Below, piece after piece: positions 33,086-40,496 of a stretch of DNA of 52,785 bases; position 1 is the first letter of the stretch; each line of letters starts with the position of its first letter. The position numbers and the translations under genes are program-made. This DNA is from Solidesulfovibrio sp. GTDB lineage: Bacteria; Desulfobacterota; Desulfovibrionia; Desulfovibrionales; Desulfovibrionaceae. The stretch spans positions 1-52,785 of the forward strand of contig NZ_JARKOZ010000129.1 of assembly GCF_029978005.1 (NCBI RefSeq), given 5' to 3'. A model generated the notes under the pieces. That model searched no databases. It saw nothing but the letters and a program-made list of their open reading frames with translations, and was not told where the DNA came from.

Positions 33086-33522
33086 CAGCGCGCCCTGTGC
33101 AGGAAAAGGGTGAGAAAGCCCACGGCCAGCAGGGGCAAAAGCGAGCTGACCAGGATGGCGGCCAGAAGCACCGCGCCGTACCTGGCGAAGACCTCGCCCC
33201 AGTCCATGAGGCCCACGGCGATGGGCACGAAAAAAAACACCAGATGGCGCAGCAGGAAATCCGCCACGCCCTCCACATGCTCCAGCCGGACCACGCCCAG
33301 GCACAGCAGGACGAACAGCACGACCACGCCGAGGACGTTGGCCGGAATGGGCCAGCCGAGCCAGTCCACCAGCCGGGCGCAGCCGAAATACACGCCCCAT
33401 AAAACGCCGAACTGCCCAAGACTCTTGACGATCCGCCCGGGAAGGCCGGCCCGGGCGATGACCCCACGCAGCATACCACCCCACTTGTCCGTTCGTTTCA
33501 TTGAAGGGAAGGCCCTGGCCAT
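33085..33522 (-). CDS. LrgA/CidA-like membrane protein
   Basis: About 145 residues with four spans (QFGVLWGVYFGCARLVDWLG; IPANVLGVVVLFVLLCLGVV; HLVFFFVPIAVGLMDW; YGAVLLAAILVSSLLPLLAV), the CidA/LrgA pattern with the P-N-V-L-G motif and F-V-P-I-A-V-G. Start uncertain: ATG 33522 is 13 bases after the ferredoxin stop with GAGGCGGGCGG ahead; ATG 33501 would shorten the protein by seven residues. Partner of the overlapping LrgB gene. Confidence 0.82.
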   Translation of the reverse strand: MARAFPSMKRTDKWGGMLRGVIARAGLPGRIVKSLGQFGVLWGVYFGCARLVDWLGWPIPANVLGVVVLFVLLCLGVVRLEHVEGVADFLLRHLVFFFVPIAVGLMDWGEVFARYGAVLLAAILVSSLLPLLAVGFLTLFLHRAR

Positions 33523-33535
33523 ACCGCCGCCCGCC

Positions 33536-33763
33536 TCAGCCGGCAAGAGCCCGCGGCCGCAACGACAGGGCGTCGGCGCTGCAATGCCCGAGGCAGGCGC
33601 CCCGGCCGTCGCAGCGCGAGGCATCGACGAGGCAGGCGCTGTGCTCCCGAACGGCGAGCAGCCCCCTGGGACAGCTGCCCAGGCACTGGCCGCAGCCCAG
33701 GCAGCGCTGCCGGTCCACATGGAGCACATGGCGCGGCGGCGCGGCGGCGGCCTTACCGTCCAC
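33536..33763 (-). CDS. Small 4Fe-4S dicluster ferredoxin-like protein
   Basis: A 75-residue protein with cluster motif CLGCGQCLGSCP and a second group CLVDASRC-DGRG-ACLGHC, enough for two 4Fe-4S centres. Start is GTG at 33763, overlapping the end of the preceding gene by 11 bases; no ATG exists in the frame. Such a protein would carry electrons for a partner enzyme, but nothing else in this operon is an obvious redox enzyme. Confidence 0.75.
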   Translation of the reverse strand: MDGKAAAAPPRHVLHVDRQRCLGCGQCLGSCPRGLLAVREHSACLVDASRCDGRGACLGHCSADALSLRPRALAG

Positions 33764-34070
33764 GGCCGGCCGCCTCTTCCTTGATCGCCAGGACTTCCTG
33801 TTCGAGCCGCCCGACCAGGGTGCAGATCCGGGCGAAATGCTCCTCCAGGCGCGACAGCCGCGCCGCCAGGGCCGGCAGCGAAGCCCCGGCCGGAGCCTGC
33901 GCCGGCGACGGTCCCCCCGCCAGACCCGACAAGGCCGCCATGTAGGCCTCCATGTCGAGGAAGGCGTCCCCGACCTCGCTTTGCGACGGCGCGCCCGGTA
34001 CCGGTTCCTGTCCGGCCCGGGGCGAGGGTTGGCCGGGTTGCGCCTGATTCTCGCGGTCGATGTCCGGCAT
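33753..34070 (-). CDS. Small coiled-coil protein, unknown
   Basis: A 105-residue soluble protein. The first half is Pro/Gln/Ser-rich and probably disordered. The second half (SLPALAARLSRLEEHFARIC, then TLVGRLEQEVLAIKEE) has heptad-spaced Leu/Ile and should form a coiled coil. No signal peptide. The ATG at 34070 lies three bases after the stop of the upstream hydrolase gene. Function not recognised; its place between the hydrolase and ferredoxin genes suggests a scaffold or adaptor role. Confidence 0.65.
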   Translation of the reverse strand: MPDIDRENQAQPGQPSPRAGQEPVPGAPSQSEVGDAFLDMEAYMAALSGLAGGPSPAQAPAGASLPALAARLSRLEEHFARICTLVGRLEQEVLAIKEEAAGRGR

Positions 34071-34073
34071 GGT

Positions 34074-34955
34074 TCACGCTCCTTGGGTTTCAGGGTTGGG
34101 GGCGATGGGAAAATCCGCCTGTTCGGACAGAAAGCGCAGGATGTCCGCCACGGTGCGGGCCCGCAGCGCCTCGTCGCCGCCGCCGGCGTGGCCGCCCCGG
34201 GTCAGGAAGGCCTCGCGGCGGCGGTAGAAGGCGTCCAGGGGCAGCCGGTGGCCGGACAGGGGCTCGACGAGGCCGCCCGCGTCGTCCACGAAGAAGCGGC
34301 AGCGGGAATAGTTCTCGACGTCCGGCAGCCATACGGGCGGCCCGGGGCGCTCCCAGGCATGGTGCGCCTCGGCATAGACCGCCAGGGAGACGTCGGCGCG
34401 CCCGGCGGCGCGCAGCCGCAGGACATAGTCCCGGGCCGGGGCCAGACCGGCGTAGTCGTCCCGGCCGGCGAGCAGGACGAGCACGGGGCCGGGTTCGGTG
34501 CGGGCGTCGCGCTGCTGCAGATGGGCCGGCGGGCACAGGGCGACACGGGCGGCGAAATCCGGCCGGCGGCGGGAGAACCAGGCCCGGCGGACGCACAGGG
34601 CCGTGCCCAGGGCGGCCAGGCCGCCCTTGGAGACGCCCATGACCGCGACGCGCCGGGGATCGATGCGGCCGTCGGCGGCCAGGACGTCGTAGGCGGCGTA
34701 GGCGTCGCCCTCCATGGCCGCTTCGGGCAGGCGGCTCTGGTCGGTCATGGTCTCGGCGATGCCGCGCGGCCCGAAGCTGTCCACCACCAGGGCGGCCAGG
34801 CCACGAGAGGCGAAGCTGCGGGCGTAGAAGCGCTCGCGCACGTCGCAGACCCCGGCGCTGCTGGAAAGGATGACCACGGCCGGCAGGGGGCCCCTGGCCC
34901 GGGACGGCAGGTATAGCTCGCCGCGCACCCCGGGCGTGGCGACAAGCTCCGTCAC
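34074..34955 (-). CDS. Dienelactone hydrolase family esterase
   Basis: A 293-residue alpha/beta hydrolase. Features: GELYLPSRARGPLPAVVIL at the start, nucleophile elbow GVSKGG, acidic residue region LVLLAGRDDYAG, and catalytic His in YAEAHHAWERPG. The N-terminal pattern (small-molecule ester, RGLAALVVDSFGPRG) fits dienelactone hydrolase/prolyl-ester-like enzymes. Start is GTG at 34955, overlapping the KAS III stop (GTGA), so both are made together; it may act on the product of that enzyme. Cytoplasmic, no signal peptide. Confidence 0.8.
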   Translation of the reverse strand: MTELVATPGVRGELYLPSRARGPLPAVVILSSSAGVCDVRERFYARSFASRGLAALVVDSFGPRGIAETMTDQSRLPEAAMEGDAYAAYDVLAADGRIDPRRVAVMGVSKGGLAALGTALCVRRAWFSRRRPDFAARVALCPPAHLQQRDARTEPGPVLVLLAGRDDYAGLAPARDYVLRLRAAGRADVSLAVYAEAHHAWERPGPPVWLPDVENYSRCRFFVDDAGGLVEPLSGHRLPLDAFYRRREAFLTRGGHAGGGDEALRARTVADILRFLSEQADFPIAPNPETQGA

Positions 34956-36019
34956 GGCGCGCCGTCCCCGTCCACGCGCAACAGCGCCGCGCCCCAGGTG
35001 AATCCCGCGCCGAAGGCGGCGAGCAGCACCCGCTGCCCGGGCCGAAACCGGCCCTGGGCCCGGGCCTCGGCCATGGCCAGGGGGATCGAGGCGGCCGAGG
35101 TGTTGCCGCAGTGCCCGAGCGTCACCACGGTCCGCTCCGGGCCAAGGCCGATCCGCTCGCCCACGGCCTCGATGATGCGCCCGTTGGCCTGGTGCGGCAC
35201 GAACACGTCGACGTCGTCCGGCGACAGCCCGTTTCGGGCCAGAAGCGCCAGGCAGGCCTCGCTCATGCGGCCCACGGCATGGCGGAAGACCTCGCGGCCC
35301 TGCATCTTGAGGAAGTAGGCCTCGCCCACGGGGCTGTCCGGCGAGGCGTAGGCGGCCCGGCTGCCGCCGCCGTCGGCGGTCAAAAGCGCGCCGTGGGTCC
35401 CATCGGAAGAAAGCAGGATGTCCGTCACGGCCAGGCCGCCGCCCTCGCCGGCCCCGAGCACGGCCGCCCCGGCGCCGTCGCCGAAGATGACGTTGACGTT
35501 GCGGTCCCCGGGGGCGCAAAGCCGCGACATGGCCTCGGCCGCGACCAGCAGCACGCGCGCCTGCGGCTCCAGGCGCAGTATGCCGGCGGCCAGGTACAGG
35601 CCATAGAGGAAGCCCGAGCAGGCCACGTTGAAATCCATGGCCGCCAGGCCCGACAGGCCGAGCTTGCGGGCCAGGGTGCAGGCGGTGTTGGGCACGAGCC
35701 CGTCCGGGGCGCAACTGGCCACCAGCAGATGGGTGACGGCCCCGGGCGCGAGGCCGCTGTCGGCCAGCGCCGCCCGGGCGGCGGCCAGGCCCATGTCCGA
35801 GGTGTCGAGGCCCGCGGGCAGGATGCGCCGCTCATGAATGCCCGTGCGCGAGGCGATCCACTCCGGCGTCACCCCGAACCGGCCGGCCAGTTCCTCGTTG
35901 GTCAGCACGCCCTCGGGCAGATGCCCGCCCAGGCCCAGGAGGCGGCACAGGGTCTCCTGCCTGGGGCTCGGCCCCACTCCCACGTTCCCGATTCCCGTCC
36001 GGCAACTGTCGTAATTCAT
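34952..36019 (-). CDS. 3-oxoacyl-ACP synthase III-like enzyme (KAS III)
   Basis: A 355-residue thiolase-fold condensing enzyme. Catalytic Cys in FNVACSGFLYGLYLA, His in VFVPHQANGRII, Asn in GHCGNTSAASIPLAM; NVIFGDGAGAAVL is also typical. In fatty-acid synthesis FabH joins acetyl-CoA to malonyl-ACP. Here it lies outside any fab cluster, next to a dienelactone-type hydrolase, so it may be a specialised copy making or breaking a small acyl product. Start ATG 36019 adds about 25 residues before the usual N-terminus (LLGLGGHLPEGVLTNEEL); a later start is possible but no other clear one was seen. Confidence 0.85.
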   Translation of the reverse strand: MNYDSCRTGIGNVGVGPSPRQETLCRLLGLGGHLPEGVLTNEELAGRFGVTPEWIASRTGIHERRILPAGLDTSDMGLAAARAALADSGLAPGAVTHLLVASCAPDGLVPNTACTLARKLGLSGLAAMDFNVACSGFLYGLYLAAGILRLEPQARVLLVAAEAMSRLCAPGDRNVNVIFGDGAGAAVLGAGEGGGLAVTDILLSSDGTHGALLTADGGGSRAAYASPDSPVGEAYFLKMQGREVFRHAVGRMSEACLALLARNGLSPDDVDVFVPHQANGRIIEAVGERIGLGPERTVVTLGHCGNTSAASIPLAMAEARAQGRFRPGQRVLLAAFGAGFTWGAALLRVDGDGAP

Positions 36020-36445
36020 GCGGCACGCTTCCCGTCGGCTTTCTCGCCCTCCCGGAAAACGCGGCGCAAACCGTTCGCCGCCACGCTCCGGGACGATGTC
36101 CCTGAAGCAAACATGGGGCCGATTCGGTCGGATTGTTGCACGGGGAAACGCAACTCCCTCAAGCGCGGCTGGAAAATTCCGCCGATTCCCTGGCGCGGAC
36201 GGCCGCCCGCGAGGCGAACCGATACGGCGCCCGGTCGGGTGAAGCGAAATTTCGTCGTTTTCAGTGAGACATCGCGCCGTTTTCCACGAGATTCCGCTGC
36301 AACGGCCGGCTCACCGCCCCGTTTCGGTCTCCACCTGCCGCAAATAGGCCGTCATTTTACAAAAACAGAAAAAGATTCCGACGGCACGGCGCTTGCTTTT
36401 TCAAGAAAAGTTTCGGCATTCAAACCTCTTACCAAGGAGTTCCCC
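36020..36445. other. Divergent regulatory region, KAS III operon / Nit1C-like operon
   Basis: A gene-free region between divergent operons. It holds a perfect palindrome CGAAATTTCG (36245-36254), about 130 bases upstream of the sigma-54 element, and an AT-rich stretch before it. The frame that runs across this region toward 36446 lacks a credible start. No promoter could be assigned for the minus-strand operon. Confidence 0.45.
36382..36397 (+). promoter_or_regulatory. Sigma-54 promoter of the Nit1C-like operon
   Basis: GGCACG (36383-36388), four bases, TTGC followed by T (36393-36397): full agreement with the TGGCACG-N4-TTGCW core apart from the first base. Start of transcription near 36409, with the first gene at 36446. 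It matches the promoter of the oxamate operon (18650), which suggests common control by the activator at 30731. Confidence 0.85.
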
Positions 36446-36931
36446 ATGCCCATGGTATCCATTCCGCCCATCGCCATCGGTGACGAAATCGTCAATCACG
36501 GCCCCAAAGTCTACGAGGACATCAAGGCCAATCCCGGCGAAAAGGCGCTGATCTGCATGCATACCGTGCCCTTCGAAGGGTCTGTGGGCCTGATCAACAT
36601 GCTCACCGCCACCCGCCTGGTGCGCAAGGGCTACGAAGTGACCTTCCTGCTCTACGGCCCGGGCGTGCTCATGGCCTCGGCCACGCGCGGCTTTCCCAAG
36701 GTCGGCGACGAGGGCTTCGCCGGCAACCTGGCCTACAACAAGCAGCTCACCACCATCATGAACGAGGGCGGCAAGGTCGTGGCCTGCCGCTTCGCCATGT
36801 CCGCCCTGTACGGCATGCGCGAGACCGACCTGCTCGCCGGCGTCCAGGCCATCCATCCCCTGGACGTGCTGGACTGCATCCTCATGCACCAGCGCGCCGG
36901 CGCCCTGATCCTGTCCACCTGGACCGTCTAG
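36446..36931 (+). CDS. Sll0783/MSMEG_0572 family protein (NitB type)
   Basis: A 161-residue soluble protein with DsrE-like pattern: FEGSVGLINMLTATRLVRKG, LLYGPGVLMASATRGFPKVG, EGGKVVACRFAMSALYG, HPLDVLDCILMHQ. I recognise this as the nitrogen-starvation-response family that opens the Nit1C cluster in cyanobacteria, mycobacteria and pseudomonads. Its biochemistry is unknown. AAGGAG lies eight bases before the ATG, and a strong sigma-54 promoter lies just upstream. Confidence 0.82.
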   Translation: MPMVSIPPIAIGDEIVNHGPKVYEDIKANPGEKALICMHTVPFEGSVGLINMLTATRLVRKGYEVTFLLYGPGVLMASATRGFPKVGDEGFAGNLAYNKQLTTIMNEGGKVVACRFAMSALYGMRETDLLAGVQAIHPLDVLDCILMHQRAGALILSTWTV

Positions 36932-37046
36932 GGTCGCGTCCCGAGGGAGGCGAGCGGACGGCGTCGCGGCAGATACGGACGTATTCCCGGCGACGCGACA
37001 GGCGGCAATCGCCGCATGGCCCCATTTCCGCAACGAGGAGACACGA

Positions 37047-37916
37047 ATGGAACGTTTCAACCACGGCGACAAGGTCAAGCGCAAGGTCTTCGACGTCCAC
37101 AACCACATCGGCTTCATGGACGGCTTCAAGTACTACGGCCTGCCCGAGCCGGTGAACCCCACGGTCTACTGCGACAACGACCGCGCGGCCAAGATCGCGA
37201 TCATGGACGGCCTGGGCGTGGACCGCGCCATCGTCATGTCCAACTACGGCATCCCCGATGCTTCCCAGCCCTTCGGCCTCAACCCGGTGGTGCTCGACGC
37301 CTGCGGCCACCCGGACAAGCGCATCCTCGGCGGCGTCTGGTTCTCGCCCTCGATCAAGATGAAGGAAGCCAACGAGGCGGCCATGAAGCTGGCCGGCGAG
37401 CCGGGCATCAAGGTGCTCAAGGCCACCTGCCTGCTCGGCGGCACCTGGAATCCCGAGGAATGGGACGAGGACACCAAGAAGATGTGGGAAGGCATCATCG
37501 ACGTCTGCGAAAGCCACGACCACGTCTTCCACCTGCACACCAGCCCCGGCGGCGGCTCCGACGTCGGCAACGCCATCAAGTTCGTCAAGGCCTTCGGCAA
37601 GCGGGTCAAGGTCCACGTGGTGCACTGCGGCGGCGGCGTGTCCGGCCACATCAAGTTCATCCCCGAGTTCCTGAAGTTCATCAAGGAAGGCTACAAGGTC
37701 TATACCGACACGTCCTGGTCGGTGGGCTTTTGCAACCGCTACCTGTTCGACGAGATCGAAAAGCAGGGCATCGGCGACGACCGCGTCATGTTCAGCTCCG
37801 ACGAGCCCTGGAGCGACTTCTGGAGCGAATACTACAAGTTCGAGGGCCTGGGCATTTCCGAGGAGATGAAGAACAAAATCTTCTGGGAAAACGCCGAGAA
37901 GCTCTACGGCGTCTAG
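37047..37916 (+). CDS. Metal-dependent amidohydrolase (amidohydrolase_2 type)
   Basis: A 289-residue TIM-barrel hydrolase. Metal ligands: HxH in FDVHNHIG (about residues 18-20), His in FHLHTSPGGG, His in VHVVHCGGGVSG, and the acidic residue in MFSSDEPWSDFW. Family members hydrolyse or decarboxylate small amides and ring compounds. It occupies the position of the nitrilase (NitC) in Nit1C clusters, right after the NitB gene. GAGGAG precedes the ATG. No signal peptide, so cytoplasmic. Confidence 0.82.
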   Translation: MERFNHGDKVKRKVFDVHNHIGFMDGFKYYGLPEPVNPTVYCDNDRAAKIAIMDGLGVDRAIVMSNYGIPDASQPFGLNPVVLDACGHPDKRILGGVWFSPSIKMKEANEAAMKLAGEPGIKVLKATCLLGGTWNPEEWDEDTKKMWEGIIDVCESHDHVFHLHTSPGGGSDVGNAIKFVKAFGKRVKVHVVHCGGGVSGHIKFIPEFLKFIKEGYKVYTDTSWSVGFCNRYLFDEIEKQGIGDDRVMFSSDEPWSDFWSEYYKFEGLGISEEMKNKIFWENAEKLYGV

Positions 37917-38133
37917 CCTGGCCTCGCCCAAGGAATGCGACGGCGTTTCCTCAGGCCCGACGACCGTGCGAGTCCGTCGTCCGTGGAATGCGCGCGGACG
38001 TGTTTCGCGGGTGCGACAAAAGCCGCGCACCCCCTCCGGGAAGCGTCGCCGGCCCAGGCGGCGCTTCCCGCCAACGGCCCGGGCCGGACGGACGAGCCGG
38101 CCGGGCCATAACCGACAAAACGGACGCCACGCC
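37917..38133. other. Spacer inside the Nit1C-like unit
   Basis: GC-rich spacer between the amidohydrolase and radical SAM genes with several short inverted words (GACGAC/GTCGTC near 37955-37980). No T-run follows and no gene is seen. It may hold an mRNA-processing or attenuation structure, as 217 bases is long for this otherwise tight unit. Confidence 0.35.
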
Positions 38134-39693
38134 ATGACCATGACGCTCGCCGACTACGTGGCCCTGCAAAGTTACGGGGCCAGAATCATGGATCGCGGGG
38201 CCGTGCGCCGGGGCGGGGCCGGCCCGGCCGACGCCGGGGCCTACGTCATCGACGGCCACCCGGTGATGATCCCGGCCCTGAGCCGCGCCGCACAGGCTTC
38301 GGATTACGCCTTCGTCCCGGACGGCGACGCGCTGCGCCTCGAACGCGACGGCCGGGCCCTGTGCCGGGCCCGGGCGGTGCCCACGCCCCGCTTCTACGCC
38401 GGCCAAACGGCCGACGGCGTGCCCTACGCCAAGATCGCCCGGCTCCACGGCCAGGACTGCCTGGCCTCCACCGTCATCCAGGAATGCGCGCGCTACAACA
38501 GCCGCCGCACCCGCTGCCGGTTCTGCGCCATCGGCGCGTCGCTGGACCGCGACGCCACCATTCACACCAAGACGCCCGAACAACTGGCCGAGGTGGCCCT
38601 GGCCGCCCGGGACCTCGACGGCGTGCGCCACGTGACGCTCACGGCCGGCACCACGTCCTGCCCGGACGACGGCGCGCTCTACCTCGGCCGGTGCGCCGCG
38701 GCCGTGGCCGCCGCCACTGGCCTACCCGTGGAGATCCAGTTCGAGCCGCTTCGCGACCCGGGGCTCTACGCCCGGCTGCGAGCCATGGGCGCAACCGACG
38801 TCGGCATCCACGTGGAGAGCTTCGATCCGGCCGTGCGCCGGCGCATGACGCCGGGCAAGGCCGACGTGGACCTGGAAGCCTATTTTACGGCCTTCGCCCG
38901 GGCCGTGGCCGTGTTCGGACGCAACAAGGTCAGCACCTACGTGATCCTGGGGCTCGGCGAAGACGAGACCCTGACGCTCGACGGCTGCCGGCGGGCGGCG
39001 GCGCTCGGCGTCTATCCGGTGGTGGTGCCCCTGCGGCCCCTGCTCGACTCCTGCCTGGCCGAAGCCAAGTCCGTGGACCCGGCCTACCTGGGGCGCATGT
39101 ACCGGGCCATCGGCACGATGCTGCGGGACCAGGGCCTCTCGGCCGAGGCGAGTTCGGCCGGCTGCGTGCGCTGCCGGGCCTGTTCCCTGCTCCAGTTCAC
39201 CGAAAGCGCCCCGGTCCTGCCCGAGACCGTGGCCGACGCCGGGGCCGTAACCCTTCGGCTGGCCCAAAGCCCGGAGGAGATCGAGGAATACCTGCGGGTG
39301 CGCCACGAGGTGTTCGTCTCGGAGCAGGGCATCTTCCCGACCAGCGACCGCGACGCCCACGACGACGGGGCGCTGCCCGTCATCGCCCTGGTGGCGGGCA
39401 AGGTGGCCGGGGTGGTGCGCTGCTACCGGCACCGGGGCGGCGTGTGGTACGGCGGAAGGCTGGCCGTGCGGCCGGAATTTCGCACCGGCGTCAACATCGG
39501 GGCCCTGCTCGTGCGAAAGGCCGTGGACCTCATGCGGGCAAGGCCCGACGTGCGCCGCTTCCTGGCCACGGTGCAATGGCAAAACGTCCGCTTCTTTCAG
39601 CGGCTGCACTGGTCGCGGCTGGGCAAGCCCTTCCTGCTGCAAGGCAGGAAGCACCAGCTCATGGAAAAAAACCTGCGCCGGGAGGAGCCGTGA
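38134..39693 (+). CDS. Radical SAM-GNAT fusion (NitD-NitE, MSMEG_0568/0567 type)
   Basis: A 519-residue fusion. Residues 1 to about 365 are a radical SAM protein whose Cys set is C118-x9-C128-x2-C131 (ECARYNSRRTRCRFCAIG), not the usual CX3CX2C. TLTAGTTSCPDDGALYLGR (shown in part), LPVEIQFEPL and HVESFDPAVRRRMTPGK follow the radical SAM barrel; a second Cys cluster CVRCRAC near 345-351 may bind another cluster. Residues from about 370 are a GNAT acetyltransferase (RHEVFVSEQGIF; GGRLAVRPEFR; FLATVQWQNVRFFQRLHW). In most Nit1C clusters the two are separate genes. Start ATG 38134, weak ribosome binding site; ATG 38140 is an alternative. Confidence 0.85.
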   Translation: MTMTLADYVALQSYGARIMDRGAVRRGGAGPADAGAYVIDGHPVMIPALSRAAQASDYAFVPDGDALRLERDGRALCRARAVPTPRFYAGQTADGVPYAKIARLHGQDCLASTVIQECARYNSRRTRCRFCAIGASLDRDATIHTKTPEQLAEVALAARDLDGVRHVTLTAGTTSCPDDGALYLGRCAAAVAAATGLPVEIQFEPLRDPGLYARLRAMGATDVGIHVESFDPAVRRRMTPGKADVDLEAYFTAFARAVAVFGRNKVSTYVILGLGEDETLTLDGCRRAAALGVYPVVVPLRPLLDSCLAEAKSVDPAYLGRMYRAIGTMLRDQGLSAEASSAGCVRCRACSLLQFTESAPVLPETVADAGAVTLRLAQSPEEIEEYLRVRHEVFVSEQGIFPTSDRDAHDDGALPVIALVAGKVAGVVRCYRHRGGVWYGGRLAVRPEFRTGVNIGALLVRKAVDLMRARPDVRRFLATVQWQNVRFFQRLHWSRLGKPFLLQGRKHQLMEKNLRREEP

Positions 39694-40091
39694 TCGTCAC
39701 CGCCGAAAGCCTGAGCGAAACGGCCTTCACCCTGCGTTCGGACCTGCACGACCTGGTCTCGGACCAGTCGCCGGACTACGGCGGCCAGGGGCTCGGCCCC
39801 ATGCCGAGCGAGCTGCTCCTGTGGTCCGTGGCCGCCTGCTTCGGCCAGTCCATCCGCTACGTGGCCGCCAGGCGGCGGCAGTCCGTCGCGGACCTGTCTC
39901 TGGAGGTCTGCGGAACGAAAGACCCCGAACGGTTCCGCTTCGGCGAGATCGTCGTCACGGTACGGTGTTCCCTGGACGCGAAGGCGCTCGAGCAGATCAT
40001 CCGGCAGGCAAAAAACTACTGCTTCGTCACCAACAGCCTGGACGTGCCGGTACGGGTCGAGACGGCGTCCGAGGGACGGGAGACGGCCTGA
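39690..40091 (+). CDS. OsmC-like family protein
   Basis: A 133-residue protein with the OsmC/Ohr fold pattern: DYGGQGLGPMPSELLLWSVA, then AACFGQSIRYVAARR with the conserved Cys, and a C-terminal KNYCFVTNSLD with the second Cys. OsmC proteins reduce organic hydroperoxides with two Cys; others have unknown roles. Start is GTG at 39690, overlapping the fusion gene stop (GTGA), with GGAGGAG just upstream, so it is co-translated with the radical SAM enzyme. This partner is not a usual Nit1C member. Confidence 0.8.
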   Translation: MIVTAESLSETAFTLRSDLHDLVSDQSPDYGGQGLGPMPSELLLWSVAACFGQSIRYVAARRRQSVADLSLEVCGTKDPERFRFGEIVVTVRCSLDAKALEQIIRQAKNYCFVTNSLDVPVRVETASEGRETA

Positions 40092-40167
40092 AGGAAGAAG
40101 ACTTTCGGCCGACGCCGGACCTTGGCCGAAGAGGCGGCCCGGCGATCCTATGGCCCTTAACGCAGCA

Positions 40168-40205
40168 AGCCGCGTCGCGGGATGGTGCGCTCCCGCGACG
40201 CGGCT
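40168..40205. terminator. Strong hairpin between convergent genes
   Basis: AGCCGCGTCGCGGGA (40168-40182) and TCCCGCGACGCGGCT (40191-40205) pair perfectly over 15 bases with an 8-base loop. It sits between the stop of the OsmC-like gene (40091, plus) and the stop of the Cys protein (40239, minus). No long T-run is present on either side, so termination may be structure-driven or Rho-assisted. Confidence 0.65.
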
Positions 40206-40238
40206 CGATGTTGTTCCAGCGATCCGATGCCGGTCAGG

Positions 40239-40496
40239 CTACTTCTTGAGCGCCTTCCATTCGTCGATGACCTGTTTGCAGGCCGGGGTGGCCTTTTCCA
40301 GGTTCTCCGGCTGGGCCACGCAGCCGCGTCTGCCGCCGCCGCCCATCTTCACTTCGGCGCAGGGACCGCCCGGCGCGATCAAAGCGGCGCATTCCTTTTC
40401 GAACTTCGCCCTGTTCGCCAGATCGGCGGCATCTTCGGCGGCGAACGCACTGCCAGCGCACAGCAACAACGAAACCAGGAGCAGCACAATCCTCAT
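40239..40496 (-). CDS. Small secreted Cys-containing protein
   Basis: An 85-residue protein with a clean Sec signal peptide (MRIVLLLVSLLLCAGSAFAA, cleavage after AFA). The mature part of about 65 residues is charged and has four Cys (EKECAAL, GPCAEV, RGCVAQ, PACKQV), which could form two disulfides, and a Gly-rich turn GGGG. GGAGG and AAGGAA precede the ATG. Not recognised; it stands alone and converges on the OsmC-like gene. Confidence 0.75.
   Translation of the reverse strand: MRIVLLLVSLLLCAGSAFAAEDAADLANRAKFEKECAALIAPGGPCAEVKMGGGGRRGCVAQPENLEKATPACKQVIDEWKALKK

Noticed and set aside
34952-36019. KAS III as the housekeeping fabH
   Set aside because: It is outside a fatty-acid cluster and coupled to a dienelactone-type hydrolase, so the symbol was not assigned.
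37047-37916. The amidohydrolase as a nitrilase
   Set aside because: It has the HxH metal-site pattern of amidohydrolases and lacks the Glu-Lys-Cys triad of nitrilases. The only nitrilase fold in the window is the glutaminase domain of nadE.
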